A stretch of DNA of 64,000 nt from the NCBI GenBank assembly GCA_963930655.1, contig OZ005610.1, positions 23,257,001 to 23,321,000 on the forward strand. Reading direction: 5' to 3'. Within the stretch, counting starts at the first letter, position 1, and each line of letters opens with the position of its first letter. The notes below the pieces were generated by a model. That model had not been told where the DNA came from and made no database searches. It saw nothing but the letters and a program-made list of their open reading frames with translations. Shown here in pieces: positions 48,156 through 62,534 of this stretch. This stretch comes from Myrica gale (taxonomy: Eukaryota > Streptophyta > Magnoliopsida > Fagales > Myricaceae). Position numbers and translations under genes: made by a program.

Positions 48156-51100
48156 ATGGCCTTGAACTCGAAACTACTACCATCTCCCTCTTCTTCTTCT
48201 TCTTCTTCTTCTTTCTCACCCCGCACAGCACTCTTCCACTTCTCTGCCAACCCAAAAAGGCCGAGACCCATCTCACTCCCTAGCTATCTCTTCCATTACC
48301 AACCGAAACGCCTTAGCTTTTTGAGAAAAATGTCTGTAAGAGCGTGTGTGAAGGTTGAGGAGAAGAATGTTGAAGAAGAAGAAGAAAAAGTTTCTGGGAG
48401 AAAGTGGGGAAAGGTTTCTGCAGTGTTGTTTGACATGGATGGAGTTTTGTGTAACAGCGAAGAGCCCTCGAGAAGGGCCGCCGTGGACGTGTTCGCGGAG
48501 ATGGGGGTCGAAGTAACAGTGGAGGATTTTGTGCCATTCATGGGAACTGGTAATGAATATGAAGTTACATCCTATTCATTTCGATTGGCTAGTGCTTAAA
48601 CATTGTTAGTCATGATGGAATTCGTAAGCAAAACGAGGGGAAAATGTGGTTAGTGATTTGTTCAGACAGTGTTGCTGTTTTTTTAGTTAAGAAATTGTTT
48701 GTCCGACGTCTAAATTACTGATAAATCCTTTAACCTCGATAATTTGTTGGAAGAAAGAAGGGCAAGTGGCTAAATGGCTTCTTCTGCTGTTACCTTCTTG
48801 CCATTCCTCATGGCAAAGTGCGTGGTTGTGCTCAATAAGCGTTTGGGGTTTTTATTATGTGGGATTTGAACTGAGAGAACCACAGAGTTTTAAACTTTGC
48901 CGTAGCATTGTGCCAACTAGTCGAAGTGACGAGTCGCTGTTCTCATTTGCTAATGCGCAAACTTTTGAAATAAAAATCTTTGTTTGGATACGAATACCAG
49001 GTGAAGCAAACTTCTTAGGAGGAGTTGCTTCTGTTAAGGGAGTTAAGGGATTCAATCCTGAGGCCGCAAAAAAGAGATTCTTTGAGATATATCTGGATAA
49101 GGTAATTGATCCATGACCTTTTGCTTATGTATTTAATTAAAAATAATTCAATGATATCGTACGTCACCTGGCATGCATAACGAAGTAGTTACTAACACCC
49201 AATATTTTTATGCTTATTGTAGTATGCAAAACCAAATTCTGGAATAGGATTCCCCGGTGCACTGGAACTCATTACTCAGGTAAATGGGCAATTTGGTATG
49301 GATGAAACGATTTTACTACCTTGTTGCTGCATGTAGTGATCTATAATACACAGCTGCTGTATAACAGTGTAAAAGCAGAGGCCTTAAAGTTGCTGTTGCA
49401 TCTAGTGCTGATCGTATCAAGGTTGATGCAAATCTTGCTGCCGCTGGTTTACCATTGTCAATGTAAGCCACTCTAATTGTGGCCTGTGCTTCTAAGATTC
49501 TCGTGATGGTGCTACTAACATCCGTGTCCAATTTGTACTTTTGATAATGCATATGTTACTGCAGTCACTAAATACTAACATGCTCTGTGAATTGTGTCAC
49601 CACCCTGTCTATTTTAAGCTTCATGCTTAACTTAACTTTCAATATTGAAGAGTAGAAATCTCAACGAATAATCATCATGTATGCTTTCACAAACACATAA
49701 AGATCATGCGAGTAAGCACCTTTGTAGTATAGGGGTGTTGGGGATGAGTATTTCTTTTGAAATCAGATCAGTCCAAACTCATAGTTTGAAATGTAAATTC
49801 CACCCAATATGCAAGGGTACACTATCAATTTCTTCTTTGTGAGACTTTTGGTTCTTACTGTTTTTGACTTCCTTTCAGGTTTGACGCTATTGTGTCAGCA
49901 GATGCGTTCGAGAATTTGAAGCCTGCTCCTGATATTTTCTTTGCTGCATCAAAGATTTTGAATGTGCCGCCTAGTGAGGTAAACTAGGAGATTCTGCAGA
50001 TTTAGGTGGCATTTGTTTCCGGAAAAATTGGGCATCCAACATTTCGGGCATCATTAAAAAATTAAAAAATAATATTTTTTTCCATCAAACAATTCTTTAT
50101 CATTATAATATTCACTTAAATCTTCTATCTCTTCACTTTTTCACTAAACCCATTACCCCAAAATTTCCACCACCCCAACATTTCCACAAACAAACACCAC
50201 CTTATTGTCATCAAAGAGCTATTGTCTTCTTCTTCTTTTTGGGTAAGTAAAGAGTTATTGTCTCCTATTTTCCTTTTTCCATAATTTCTACTATTGGAGT
50301 TCAACAATGTTGCTCCCTCGGAGCGCTCTTAGAACAAGCTCGCTGGGTGCAATGTCGAATGTCATAAAAGACTTTAGTGACGTTGTCTTCACACCAATTG
50401 GTTTTGGGAGGAACGGTGGCTCAATGGTACGACCAAGTGGTATCAGAGTTAGAAGATCATGAGTTCGAGTTGCGGAGCGTCATCGTGAGGAAGGGATTGT
50501 TGGAGTTCCACAATTCTGATTTCTGCACGTGCCTTAGAATAGGCCCACTGGATGCGATGTCGAATGTCATAAAAGATTTGAGTGACGCTCTCCTGACACC
50601 AATTGGTTTGGGGAAGAATGGCGGCTCAACGTCCGACATCTGCAATTTTTTTCTTTTCTTGAATGTCTTGCGAAATAACTCAGAAAAAAGTTGGCTCTCA
50701 GCTTTTGTCATGGCCTAAAAATCAAGGTTGTTCATATGTGTTTATTGAGTCTCTAGTAGTGAACGGGAAGTTGGAAAATTCTTCAGATAGAAATAGTTTA
50801 TAGCCATTGTGCATTGTAATATTTCCGTGACTTCACTGGTATATTATTGAAGAAACTTTACACCTATATTTTCCTAGTGTATTGTTATTGAAGATGCACT
50901 GGCGGGAGTTCAAGCTGCCAAAGCTGCTCAAATGAGGTAAATGTCTTATTGCTGTGTTCTTATATGTTCACATAAAGTACAAAAGAATGTTCTCATGTCT
51001 CCACATCTTGAGTTTAAGTTTGTCTCCAATGTGCTTAAATACTGGCAGAAATTAGTATATTTGTTTGGTTCTTGCAGATGTATTGCGGTGAAGACTACAT

Positions 51101-54100
51101 TGTCAGAAGAAACTCTAAAGACTGCTGGTCCATCACTCATCCGAAAAGAGATAGGAAATGTATCACTTCAGGATATTCTCAGTGGTGGCTCTGACGGCTA
51201 TAGTATGTAGTCCCGAGAGTACACTGCAAATGTCATTTTGTAACAATCATTAATGTAGAATGCTGAAGCTACACTTATGCATAAGTGTCCTGTTTTTTAA
51301 GAAAATGAGAAAGGCCAAATTTCTTGTCATAGATATCCCGTGTATTGGAAATGACTCCTTTATTGCAAAGTGCATCCTTTACGCCAGTTACTTGGTTTAA
51401 GAACCTTCTATCTGTTGGTTTGATAAGATCCTGAAACAATAGCTATATCATTCTCCTAGTTTTTTTTCTTTGGGTGATACTTAAATATCCAAAGTTTCTG
51501 CCTCTTGAGGACTCATGAAGACATGGCATTACAGATGAGAAGATACAGGGAAATCAGTTTTTGTCTACTTCTGCACAAACCTCACCTGCAGTACTCCCAG
51601 GAAGGACAGATAATGGCTCAATCAAGGATAGATATTCTTCCAATGGTGGGAATTTCACTATTGGGGGGTAAGTCCTGTTCTGTATCTGCTTATGCTTGGA
51701 TCTTTATACTTTTTTTAGCCAATAAATCATATTTGTCTGAAGTAGGATATGGAGGAATGATACTGATAATGAGGGCCAAGACAAAATGCAACCAAACTGA
51801 AATTGAAATTTCAACCACACGTTATTCAACACTAGCTGGGATCCTTCACATGAATCTTTTTCATAAATGAAATAGAAAGCTTAAATTTTACACAAGAAAG
51901 ACCCTTTGCTTCACTCTGGTATGCTCATGACAAAGATCTGGTTTTCAAAGTGTCCCTAATCCTTCAGTCTCATCTTTTATTGCTTTTTTCAAAACCTCTT
52001 CATGCATAAGGTCATGTCACAATCCCTATCTAATTTCACAAGTGAATTGAGACCCATTCTATGAGTATTCCCTCTCCCCCTTTCTCTCTTAGCTCTTTGG
52101 AACAGATGAAAAAAACAATCCCTTCTAGATGAACAAGGAATGTGAGCACATAAAGAAATATGTCATTTTTACTGTATACTAGTTGGTATAGAGAACTGAA
52201 TCAGAAACATGAGGAGGTTTTCTGGCATGTTTGGACTTTGAATATTGTTTGGCATGTAACTTTCCTTTATAACTGGAACTCAAGTCAATTCGTGCAATCT
52301 AACGTTACTCGATAACTTAATGAACTTACGTCTCATCAATAGGCAGTAATTTATCAACTTGAGAGTATCTCTTTCTCATTTCCCTTAATTACCAAAACCA
52401 ACAGAGTATTCTTTTAGCAACTTTAGCTTGATGATGCGGAAATAATTTTTGGACAGGTTGCAGGGTTCTCGGCGAGATATTGTCAAATATGGAAGTTTGG
52501 GTGTTGCAATTTCTTGTCTCCTTTTTACCATTACAAACTGGAAGGTATAAGTGACTCCATACAAATTAATGCAAAAGACTACTTAGGTATATGTAAATCC
52601 GTGTTCCATTGCACCCTTGTATCCAAATATGCAAAGCAGATGTTTTAGGCTTTTGTTCTTTGCTCATTATTTGAGTTATTTAATAAAAATATAAAACTTT
52701 CATGCCCTAGCAGGCGATGCAATATACATCCCCAAAAGCTATCTGGAATCTGTTATTTGGCGTCAAACAGCCATCTTTGGAGCCAAATGCAGGTACGATA
52801 CATGTCCTGCATGAACTAGATAATCTTGAAATCTATGGTTTTCTTGATTGTGTTATCTGTTTCTATCCCTGCTTATTATAGATCCCTGCAGAAGCAAAAA
52901 TGGCAAACTTACTGCAGTTTATTTCTAACAGGTGAATCAAGGTTCGACAGAATCCAACAATTTGTCAACTACATCTCTGATCTGGAAACCAAGTAAGCAT
53001 TTCCTCACTTCCCCGTTAAAAATGTATTTTGCAGATTGTAACATTCTTCATATTCATATACTCTATTTCCTCATTTTTACATTCCACAACATTAAAGTTG
53101 ATGTGTTTAGTTTGAATTGTCTTTCACTATGTAAGGGGAACTTCTCCAACTGTGCCAGAATTTCCATCTAAACTTGATTGGCTGAACACGGCCCCCCTTC
53201 AGTTTCGCAGAGTAAAGTCTCTTTTAGTTGTTTTCTTCTGGTGAGATTAATGTGCGGCTTTAGTATTGATTTCCCTTTTACTTATTTGATAGGATTTGAA
53301 AGGTCGAGTGGTTCTGCTAGATTTCTGGACCTATTGTTGTATAAATTGTATGCACGTGTTGCCAGATCTAGAGTTTTTGGAGAAAAAGTACAAGGATATG
53401 CCGGTATGTTGTTTTATTTTGTTTTAGATATTTCAATCTGTTGGACCAGAAAAATGAAAAGGAAATAAAAAAAAATAGATAATTCAATCTTTTGGCAATC
53501 TCAAATTAGCTTCCGCTTTTATCAAATTACTCATAAGTAAATAACGAGATTCTATTTTCTCTAATTGAATTCCTTGTATGGTGAATGTGATTGCTCTTTT
53601 AGTTCATTCGAGACACTATTGCTTCACCGCTGAGAAGTTTGATACCGGAACAGTCCTGTTAATGCTTGCAAATGCACAAAAGAACACACTCTTTGTAGGA
53701 GTGACGGTAGTTTTTTAAAGAAGCAAGTTTTCTTTCTCCTTTAATGAGAGCAATATTTATGGGTTCCTTCTATTAAGGTAGTGAACCATGAGTAGAAAAA
53801 TGGGCTAGAAAGATAGAGAGAGAAAGATAAAGCGAGATGCTTTTCTCATGGAATGCGTCAAAGCTTAGGTTATATTTTGTACTTTTTGTTGTTTTCCTGA
53901 ATCATTTCACTGTTTTAGTCATTGTTGTCAAAGGGTACATGCTCATTCACATTTTCAAGTATGAACAAGCAAGTGCTAGTACATCTAAATCTAAAGTGTA
54001 ATGTTTCAAGACAAGGAAAATTTCAATTGTTGATGGTTGGGAATGAGAAAGAGACAGAGGTAGCGCAGTGTATGGGAACTTGGTGGAGTTGTGGAGAGCT

Positions 54101-57100
54101 TCCAACCAAGTATCTCTCACATTCATAAAGTTCACATTATCCTAGCAATACCAAAATTCTGGTGGTTTCTGTTGTAACCCTGCGTAATTTAGCTTTGTAG
54201 TAGTATTATGCATCTCACAATGTATATGGTCATATTTCTTTAGATTATGAGACATCACTTCCCATGTCACTAGGTAAAGTTACATCAAAAAATTTCTCAT
54301 AACTGGAAGAGAAAGGAACAAATTGCATGGTTTATATTTGTATTGCATGAATACCTTTTTCATGTATTTCCAACATTGCTCCATTTCAGTAATGATTGGT
54401 TAGCTGATTAAGTTGCTGATTGCCAAATATCTAAAGTTCTTAATTGATTCTTTTACATATGTTCATGCTTATGCAGTTCACAGTAGTGGGAGTACACTCT
54501 GCAAAGTTTGACAATGAGAAAGATTTAGAAGCTATTCGCAATGCTGTGTTACGCTATGGCATCACTCACCCGGTAAGCTCCTTGTCCAGTACTTCGTACA
54601 TGTGTAGACTTGATGCTTCATAGTATTTAGGGTCTTTGGAATACTAGGGCCACTAGGCTCCCTTCTTTCGGTACTGAACATATTCACTCATTCAGCTTAT
54701 GAAGTCCAGCATTCCTTCCACTTCTATCTAACTAGGGGCTGTGTATTCCTTTCGTGATCTGTGAAATGTTTTTACTTTGGTTGCACAGATGCTTAATGTT
54801 ATTCCATTGAAAATTTCACAAGCTGTAGATTTTTGTCACATTGTACACATTAATAGAAATGGTCTTTCCTGTTTTGCTTTTCTGGGATATGGTGCTTCTT
54901 AAATTCCACTTGCATATGGAACGAACGATCTCTCTTTTGGTCCGCATCTTAAATTATCATCCTTGAATTCTTCATCCAAGGAAGCCATGAATGAATGGGA
55001 GTGATGAACGCTATTTTCAATATGATGTCTTAATCCAATCAGAATTTATGTCTTCAGTCACATGGCAAAACTCTCGATTGTTGTTTGATATTTTAAGAGT
55101 CCTTTTACTATTTAGGTTGTCAATGATGGAGAAATGACTCTTTGGCGAGAACTAGGTGTGAATTCGTGGCCAACATTTGCTATTGTTGGCCCCAACGGTA
55201 AGCTCATTGCACAAATATCAGGCGAAGGTCATCGAAAGGTATGGATGACCGTCTCTAAATTTTTCATTGATACATTTAAAGCCAGCTTTCTGTTCTTGTA
55301 CTAAATGCAGTGTTGTTTTGTCTTAAAAATGCTAACCTAAATTATATTTCAATGTGGCATTCCATGCATCTGTTGTAAATAACATTTTTATTTTGAAGAC
55401 TTTTTATACTGACCATAATTGTCAGAAAAATTTGCTTCAGCCTGTTTGGTTCTGTGTATGGTGACTAATGCCTGTCATTTTATTTAACAAACTAAAAATT
55501 TGTGAAGTGTATCTTTCTTGAGAAACGTAAAACTGATTGCATCTAGTACCATGCTAGTTTCAGTTATATGGTATAACTTTTATGATTGGCTTTGTGCTAC
55601 ATATACAAGGACTGTTAACCAAAGAAGTTTTGAAAGGTGCAAGAACTTGAGAGATGAAGGCATAATGATATCTGATTTTTTAATGTAATTCTTTTATGAC
55701 TTTCTCTCGAATGAAAGATAATCATAAAACCGACTTTGCCTTGTTTTTCCTTCAAAACAACAAAACTGCCTTAGTTTATATCACAATGGTGCTGTTATCT
55801 TAAATCCCATTATGTTCTAGAAGTGAATTTTTTTTTCCTTGATATAATCTCAATCCCGTAAATTAAATTCATACTCATCATTTGTAAAATCTCTTTAAAT
55901 TTAATCAGTTACCTTCTTTTTGGTATAAATTTCAATGTAACTTGCTGACAACATCAAATGGGATTCCTTGAGAGTTATATTTAATTCTAGTCTACAGCTG
56001 GTTATTCTAGTTTAGGGTATGTTTGCTTAAACTTACTCGTTAAAAATTAAGAAAACAAAGTCTTTGCTTTTTTGTTATTTTGAAGGATCTTGATGATTTA
56101 GTGGAGGCAGCTCTTCTGTTTTATGGCAGAAAGAAGATCTTGGACAACAAACCAATTCCAATAAGATTGGAGAAAGATAATGATCCTCGCTTATTAACAT
56201 CTCCGCTGAAGTTTCCTGGAAAGCTAGCAATCGATGCCCTTAACAACAGGCTCTTTATTTCAGACAGTAACCATAACCGTATAGTGCGTTCTCTCTCTCT
56301 CTCTCTCTCTCTCTCTTATATACAAGCATGAAGACACTGAAAATTAAGTACTTTTTGCCTGCTCTTTTAAGACGTGTAAAAGAATATTTGAAGCATATGA
56401 AATCCGACGACCCCCTCTGACTCACAGCAAGGATGTCAACAAGCCTAAGCTGAATGCTGGCCTCAAAGTGAAAGAATTTACCGGAATAGGGGTCACCAAG
56501 ATTTGGAACAAAAATGTTATAGACGACCAGCTCTACTACCGTGTTCGACAGCTGATTGTCTTTAAAACATAAAACTGTTGAGACACAGGTCCAAAAATGC
56601 ATGTCAAGCTTATAAAAACAATAGAACATGTGGCTTCTTTATCTTATCTGTTGGGACAGGTCACTGTGGACCTCTTTTGACTTACGAGATTGTTATTGAG
56701 CCGTCTCATCACATTTGGGTTCAGGTGGTAACGGACCTTGATGGAAATTTTGTCATCCAAATTGGGACCACGGGAGAGGAAGGTTTACTCGATGGTAACT
56801 TTGATGATGCCACCTTCAACCGCCCTCAGGTGAGAACTACATTAATATTTTACCCTCTGTCCTAATTAAGTGCCATGCTCTCCTTTTGGGATGTTTGAGA
56901 GAATGCTTATTAATCATAATAACCATGTTTCTTTAGGGCTTGGCTTATAATCCAAAGAAAAATCTCCTTTATGTTGCGGATACTGAAAATCATGCTTTGA
57001 GGTATGTGGTGACCTCAAAACTTTGGAATATTTGTAACTTTCTTTTTCACAATAATTTTCTGCGTAATATTTGAGTGAACTTTTTCTTCTTCTGTTACCC

Positions 57101-60100
57101 ATGCCTGTTCCATCTCATCTCAATTATGAGCGGACAGAATCCTAATCCATTACCTTTAGTTTGAGAACAAGGAAATCAAAGAAACAGCATCATTGCAGTA
57201 ACCTTCTGTGAATTAGTAACTAACTATTAGTAGTATTGCAGGGAGATCGATTTTGCCAATGAGACAGTGCGTACTCTTGCTGGAAATGGATCCAAAGGCT
57301 CTGACTACAGTGGGGGAGAAAAAGGAACCAATCAGGCAAGTTTGCAAAAGACGAAATTTGATGATCTACTTCTGGATCATATCCAAAGTTGTTCAAACCA
57401 AAAAAGATGTGTATTTATGCTTCTTCAAGTTAGGCCCACTAATACTAGTCAATCTTGTTGAACAATTAATCAATGTTTTGGAATTATTAAATTCATTGTA
57501 GAAGTTTTCTATTCATATGTCCGGAAAAATCTCTCAATAAGCGTTTGAAATTTGTAGCCTCCTCTTTCAGCTCCTTAACTCTCCATGGGATATCTGCTTT
57601 GAGCCACTCAATGAGAAGATTTACATTGCGATGGCTGGCCAACACCAAATCTGGGAACACAACACATTAAATGGAGTCACCAGTGCATTTAGTGGTGATG
57701 GTTATGAAAGAAACTTGAATGGATCAAGGTATTGTCTTTTATAATATTAGATGTATGGTGGATTGGACCCTAATTGGCAACAAACCCAACCATTTTTACA
57801 TTTTATTATAGTTTTCTTGGGTGTTTTCCTAGTGGTTACTCCCAGAACCTTGACAATGGTAATATTTGTGTTTCATTATCGAGATAGCCCTAGAAGCACA
57901 TCATTTGCACAACCTTCAGGAATTTCGCTATCTCCTGGTAATATGTTTTGACCTAAAGAATTTTAATCATCAACTCAAATGCTTATCTTGGACTTTCATG
58001 TCGTATGGTTAAGGTGTACTATGTTGCATGTTTGTAGATTTGACAGTGATATGTGTTGCGGATAGTGAGAGTAGCTCCATTCGAGCACTTGATCTAAAAA
58101 CTGGAGGATCGAGATTGCTAGCTGGTGGTGATCCTGTGTTCTCAGACAATTTGTTTAAGGTAATCTATTCTGAGTAAGTAATCAGTTGCAATTGCAAATA
58201 TCAGAGGAAAAGAGAAGTAATCAGTATCATAGTAATCACATATTATCTTTTCTGATCTTGTACTCCACTCCCTCTACACAATGACAACAAATCGTAAATT
58301 TTAGCTTTTAGATTCTAACATTTTCTATTCTACCTATTTCTTTCCAGTAATTCTTTAGCTGTTTAAGCTTTGCAGTTTGGAGACCATGACGGAGTAGGGT
58401 CGGAAGTACTTCTTCAACACCCATTAGGTGTCCTATGTGCAAAGGATGGCCAAATTTATATAGCAGATAGCTATAATCACAAGGTATTTAAATCATGACC
58501 AAAGATGCTTTTTGAAAATATGATTTCCCTAAGGTGCGTCATTCGCTTTTGAGGACATCAATGAACTTGTCTACGCTGATTTCAACTTTGAAATACTCAC
58601 GTATAGATTATGTACATTTATACGTGTGTACATATATACATACATACTTGCACTTGCGGATATTGGCAAGTAAACCTTGAAAATATTGCTCCCGGCCTTC
58701 CTATACTGCTCCGAAGACAGTAGAACTACTCCTCATATGTATAACAGCCAGTTACATCTCAGGGTTCAATAACTTCTGTATTCTCAACTTCAACTCAAGT
58801 TAAGGTTGAAATGATTCCATATCATACCAAGATTCAGAATAAAAATAAAGAAAAAAATAAGTTTAGTAGTAGTGAACAAAGCTACATACTTTATTCAATA
58901 GCCAGTCTCTCGTTAAATTTTTAGTTTACAAAGTTTAAAGGCACAATTGGGTGATTCTCATTGGCACCTACTGGACTTGTCACTCTGTCTTCTTGTACTA
59001 AAGACGAATATCAGTTGTCTGGATTTAGTTGACAGTTTGTCTGCAAAATTCTACTTCTTTCGATGAGCGTGAAAAATGGTAATTATCTCCAAATTTGTCC
59101 TCTGCTTACTGGAGTAGCTCATAGTTGTTCATCTTATCGTTAAAAAGGTTCTTTCCTCAGGCTTTATTCATATGGTTGAATCACATATTGGTCATCTAAG
59201 AATATTTGCTATGCATTTCTCAAGCAGCTCCATTGCCAAGTTTACATTGAAGTGAAAGTACCAAAATGTCACTTCCTCACTTTTCTTGCAATTAGATTAT
59301 CTGTAGATTAGCCATTATAACATGGTTATTATGATTAATTGTTTTAGTGGGATTTAACTGTCTTTTCTTGTCACCCAAATTTCAGATCAAGAAGCTAGAT
59401 CCATCTAGTAAAAGAGTCAGCACCTTAGCTGGGACAGGGAAAGCTGGTTTCAAGGATGGAACAGCCCTGACAGCCCAGGTTGGAAAAATATTTTTATATT
59501 ATATTTTGAAAAGTCATTGATATAAGTGCAACAGTATTTAGTCTGTATCATTTTGTATGATCTCAAATTATCCAAGTCATTCAATATGTATGGTTCTTTA
59601 TAGAATTTCTCATCCTCATGCATATGTCCTGCAAATAATTTGTTGGCCACAATGTTGTATCCACATGTGAAATTCTTAATCTTGTTGACATTCCAAATTA
59701 TTCCAATTTGTATGGGTCTTAATGTGCATGGTTGTACTTGAGGCATATTTCGTCAATGTGAAAGAATCAAGCATTTATCTATGAGAGATACCAGATGCAT
59801 TCATTCAATAAACATTTTCATAATTCTAATTGCTCAACTTCTTAGGAGTAAAAAAGCGTGTTTCAACCATGCGACTTATTTATTCTTCATGTGGTAGCCT
59901 AACAAGTCAAGTTTGGGATGTATTGATTTGTTTTTGCAGCTCTCAGAGCCATCAGGAATCACTGCATCAGAAAATGGTGATTCTCATCCCTATTCTTGTT
60001 GTAGCACAAATTACTTGTTAGCCACAGAATAGTTTGACATTCCAAATTAAAACCCTATTCTTAAATGATTAGCTTAATTTTTTTGGGATGTCATAACCAT

Positions 60101-62534
60101 AATTTTGACACGGGCTTAACTAATTGAAGCAAATCTCCTCTGTTATCAAATGGAGATGCAGAGTTTGCTTTTTCCTTGTGGAGAGGGCTTCAAAACCATA
60201 TCCCATTCATGCCATATCCAAGAACATTACTGGACTAGTGATCATAGAAGGGTCACAAGTATCTGACCAGATAGGAGACTGAAAATCTTTGAAGCTTTAA
60301 GAGCGGAAGTGTGTAGCGCTCATTGGGTGGTCTCATAGGAGACATCCACTGTTTTTCTCTCAGATTTCTGAGAGCATGAAAATATAAATTCGTACTGGTA
60401 CTAGATATCACTGGAACGTTGTTTTAGAATGGTTTTAAGGAAGTTGACATCCTATAGCCAAATATTCCCTTTTCACTTGTCCTATCTCCTATGTTTTGCC
60501 TCCAACTGAGCTCTGATTTGCTGAGCTACCCTTTCAACACTGATTGCTTTCTTGAAATGTAATTACCTATCAGATGTGGACAGAATGCTCACCATGTGAA
60601 GCTTTTGTATTCATTGGTTATGTCTTTGTTAGTTACAGGTTGAAGTCAAAGCTAAATATGTCTTGAGAATATATTCTTTTCATTTTTGATCTATTGTGTT
60701 CCACTTCAGAATCCAGATTACGTGGTCACCGTGCGTTAATAACGCACAAATCCTCTCCAAAAAAATTGCTGGAGTCCATTACCTGACATGAGAAATTTAT
60801 TACTGGGAGACTTATTTAATATAGCATATTTTGCAGGTACCAATATGCATAGGCATGACCACCAAACTTTTCGCATATGAACATTTCCATTCCATGTAGT
60901 CCAGGTCTTTTCAAATCAACCACCATTGAAACTTTGCCAAATCATCTGCTATCCTTGGATGCATGGGCTGTGGAGAATATTTCAATCGTACAAATTACGC
61001 TAATCACCAAATAGAAAATTGCGCTTCAAGTCTTATGCCTTATTGCTTGCATTTGTAACAAGCTTACGGTGAAAACGTTCCTTGTCATCTTGCAGGAAGA
61101 CTTTTCATAGCTGATACAAACAACAGCATAATCAGATATCTAGACTTGAACAAGGAGGTAGTTGAACTTCTTACTTTAGAACTGAAAGGTGTTCAGCCAC
61201 CTGTGCCAAAAGGCAGATCTTTAAAGCGCCTTCGGAGGCGATCATCAGCTGACACACAGACAATTACCGTTGATGGTGGTTCGTCCAATGATGGAAGCTT
61301 GTCTCTCAAGATATTGTTACCCGAAGAGTATCATTTGTCTAAGGTTCCCCATCCTTCTCTCTCTCTATATATATTTGCTTGTCCGACTGTTATACACATA
61401 TAGGGTCCAACTCTCTAAAACTCTACATTTTCATCGTAAAGTTGTCACAGTAAACAGAACACATACACGGACCCTTCTGTGTCTGCTCAGTCCTATATTC
61501 CTTGGCATACTGACCAGAAAAATATATGTACGCTCTCTTTTAACTTGTTGCCTCATAATTGTAAAGCAGGAAGCACGTAGTAAATTTAGCGTTGAAAGTG
61601 AACCTGAAAACTCAGTGATTATTGATCCCTCGGATGGATATCTTAGTCCAGAAGGATCTGCAATACTTCATTTTAGGAGATCCTCCCATTCAGCTTCACT
61701 GGGCAGAATAAACTGCAAGGTATGCCTGATTTTTTGGGTTGTACATTTTGACAGTCTGCAAAGAAATAACTGTTCTTTGAACTATTGCAAGATAACTTCC
61801 AATATATGTTCAACTTTGTTTCTACACGATTCCGCTTCGTCTTAATTCCTCAATGCTGGCATGACACTAAAGGGAAATCTGATGACCAACATTCATTTTT
61901 GACAACCAAGACAACATCTAGAAGCTGCATGCAGCTCCGGAGATCTCGTGATTCTGGTTTCAGAGGCCTCACTATTAAGCGCCTTGAAGGCTTGACACAA
62001 TTGTCTTATGCTAAAAACTAACATAAAAACCTTGAAAGAGTTTAGCACAAAAGAGTTAAGGTGAAGTCGGGTTCTTCCTGGACCACTTGCTCTCTGAAAT
62101 TAACTTGAAGCTACCCTTAGGTCGCAAAAGTCTAAGCAGAAGTTTCTAGGAGTGACACTGAAGAAAGAAATGGTGCCTATATCGTTTTGATTCCTTATTG
62201 GCAGAATATATTTGGCCTGACCATTAGAAATGACTGGATAATTAGATGATAAGCAGATAAGGATCAAAAACTTAAAATAGGGGAAAAAGGACAAAATCAA
62301 CACGGAATTCCAGTCAATGTCAATTAGTCAATTTTGGGTATAAAATAAGATTGTGGCTTTTCTTCACAGGTTTACTATTGCAAGGAAGATGAGCTCTGTT
62401 TGTACCAATCCCTGTCATTTGAGGTACCCTTCCAAGAAGCAAATCCAGAAGCTGCCCCAGAAGAAATAGCGCTTGCCTATTCTGTGAAGCCCAAAACTCC
62501 AGCAAGCACCTTACAGCTACCAAATCCCCAATGA
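48156..62534 (+). CDS. SOQ1: SOQ1, chloroplast HAD-thioredoxin-NHL protein
   Basis: Suppressor of Quenching 1: a thylakoid protein that prevents slowly reversible antenna quenching (qH). CDS exons: 48156-48549, 49001-49101, 49223-49279, 49368-49462, 49879-49978, 50878-50936, 51078-51202, 51535-51667, 52457-52544, 52714-52792, 52932-52992, 53136-53211, 53293-53403, 54477-54572, 55116-55238, 56086-56283, 56725-56829, 56937-57001, 57242-57335, 57571-57728, 57888-57937, 58038-58159, 58376-58483, 59386-59478, 59940-59976, 61096-61343, 61570-61719, 62370-62534; 1096 residues. Order: Ser-rich transit peptide (1-60); HAD phosphatase with FDMDGVL (Asp93, Asp95) in the stroma; one membrane span near 363-381 ([14 protein letters not shown]); lumenal thioredoxin-like domain with CCINC (471-475); NHL beta-propeller (about 600-980; [36 protein letters not shown]); C-terminal beta-rich domain. 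The intron after 57335 has a GC donor (CAG|GCAAGT). All other junctions are GT-AG. Confidence 0.94.
50005..50201. mobile_element. Tourist-like MITE in SOQ1 intron 5
   Basis: The left end GGTGGCATTTGTTTCCGGAAA and the right end in reverse complement GGTGGTGTTTGTTTGTGGAAA are inverted copies. A TTA trinucleotide flanks both sides (50002-50004 and 50202-50204), the PIF/Harbinger target preference. The core is AT- and pyrimidine-rich and non-coding. Confidence 0.8.
50295..50638 (+). mobile_element. TRIM (terminal-repeat retrotransposon in miniature) in SOQ1 intron 5
   Basis: Two direct repeats of about 130-140 bp (50295-50434 and 50501-50638) both start TTGGAGTTC.ACAAT and share ATGTCGAATGTCATAAAAGA and CACCAATTGGTTT. 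Right after the first comes TGGTATCAGAG (50438-50448), the initiator-Met-tRNA primer site of LTR elements. Right before the second is a purine tract GTGAGGAAGGGA. Only about 70 bp lies between, with no coding capacity, exactly the TRIM plan. LTR copies are diverged and no target duplication is evident, so it is old. The LTRs do not look like the 5S-derived Cassandra type. Confidence 0.8.
56287..56316 (+). repeat. (CT)n microsatellite at the start of SOQ1 intron 16
   Basis: About 14 CT dinucleotides begin just four bases into the intron, directly after the donor ATA|GTGCGTT. Length is likely variable between individuals. Confidence 0.8.

Noticed and set aside
50401..50500. Possible tRNA gene (TGGTATCAGAG and GAGTTCGAGT)
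   Set aside because: No cloverleaf can be formed; the first motif is a retroelement primer binding site between two LTRs.
53585..53720. Possible extra SOQ1 exon between the CCINC exon and FTVVGVHS exon
   Set aside because: The exon at 53403 joins FTVVGVHS at 54477 in frame exactly as in the family; the intervening stretch has stops and no matching motif.
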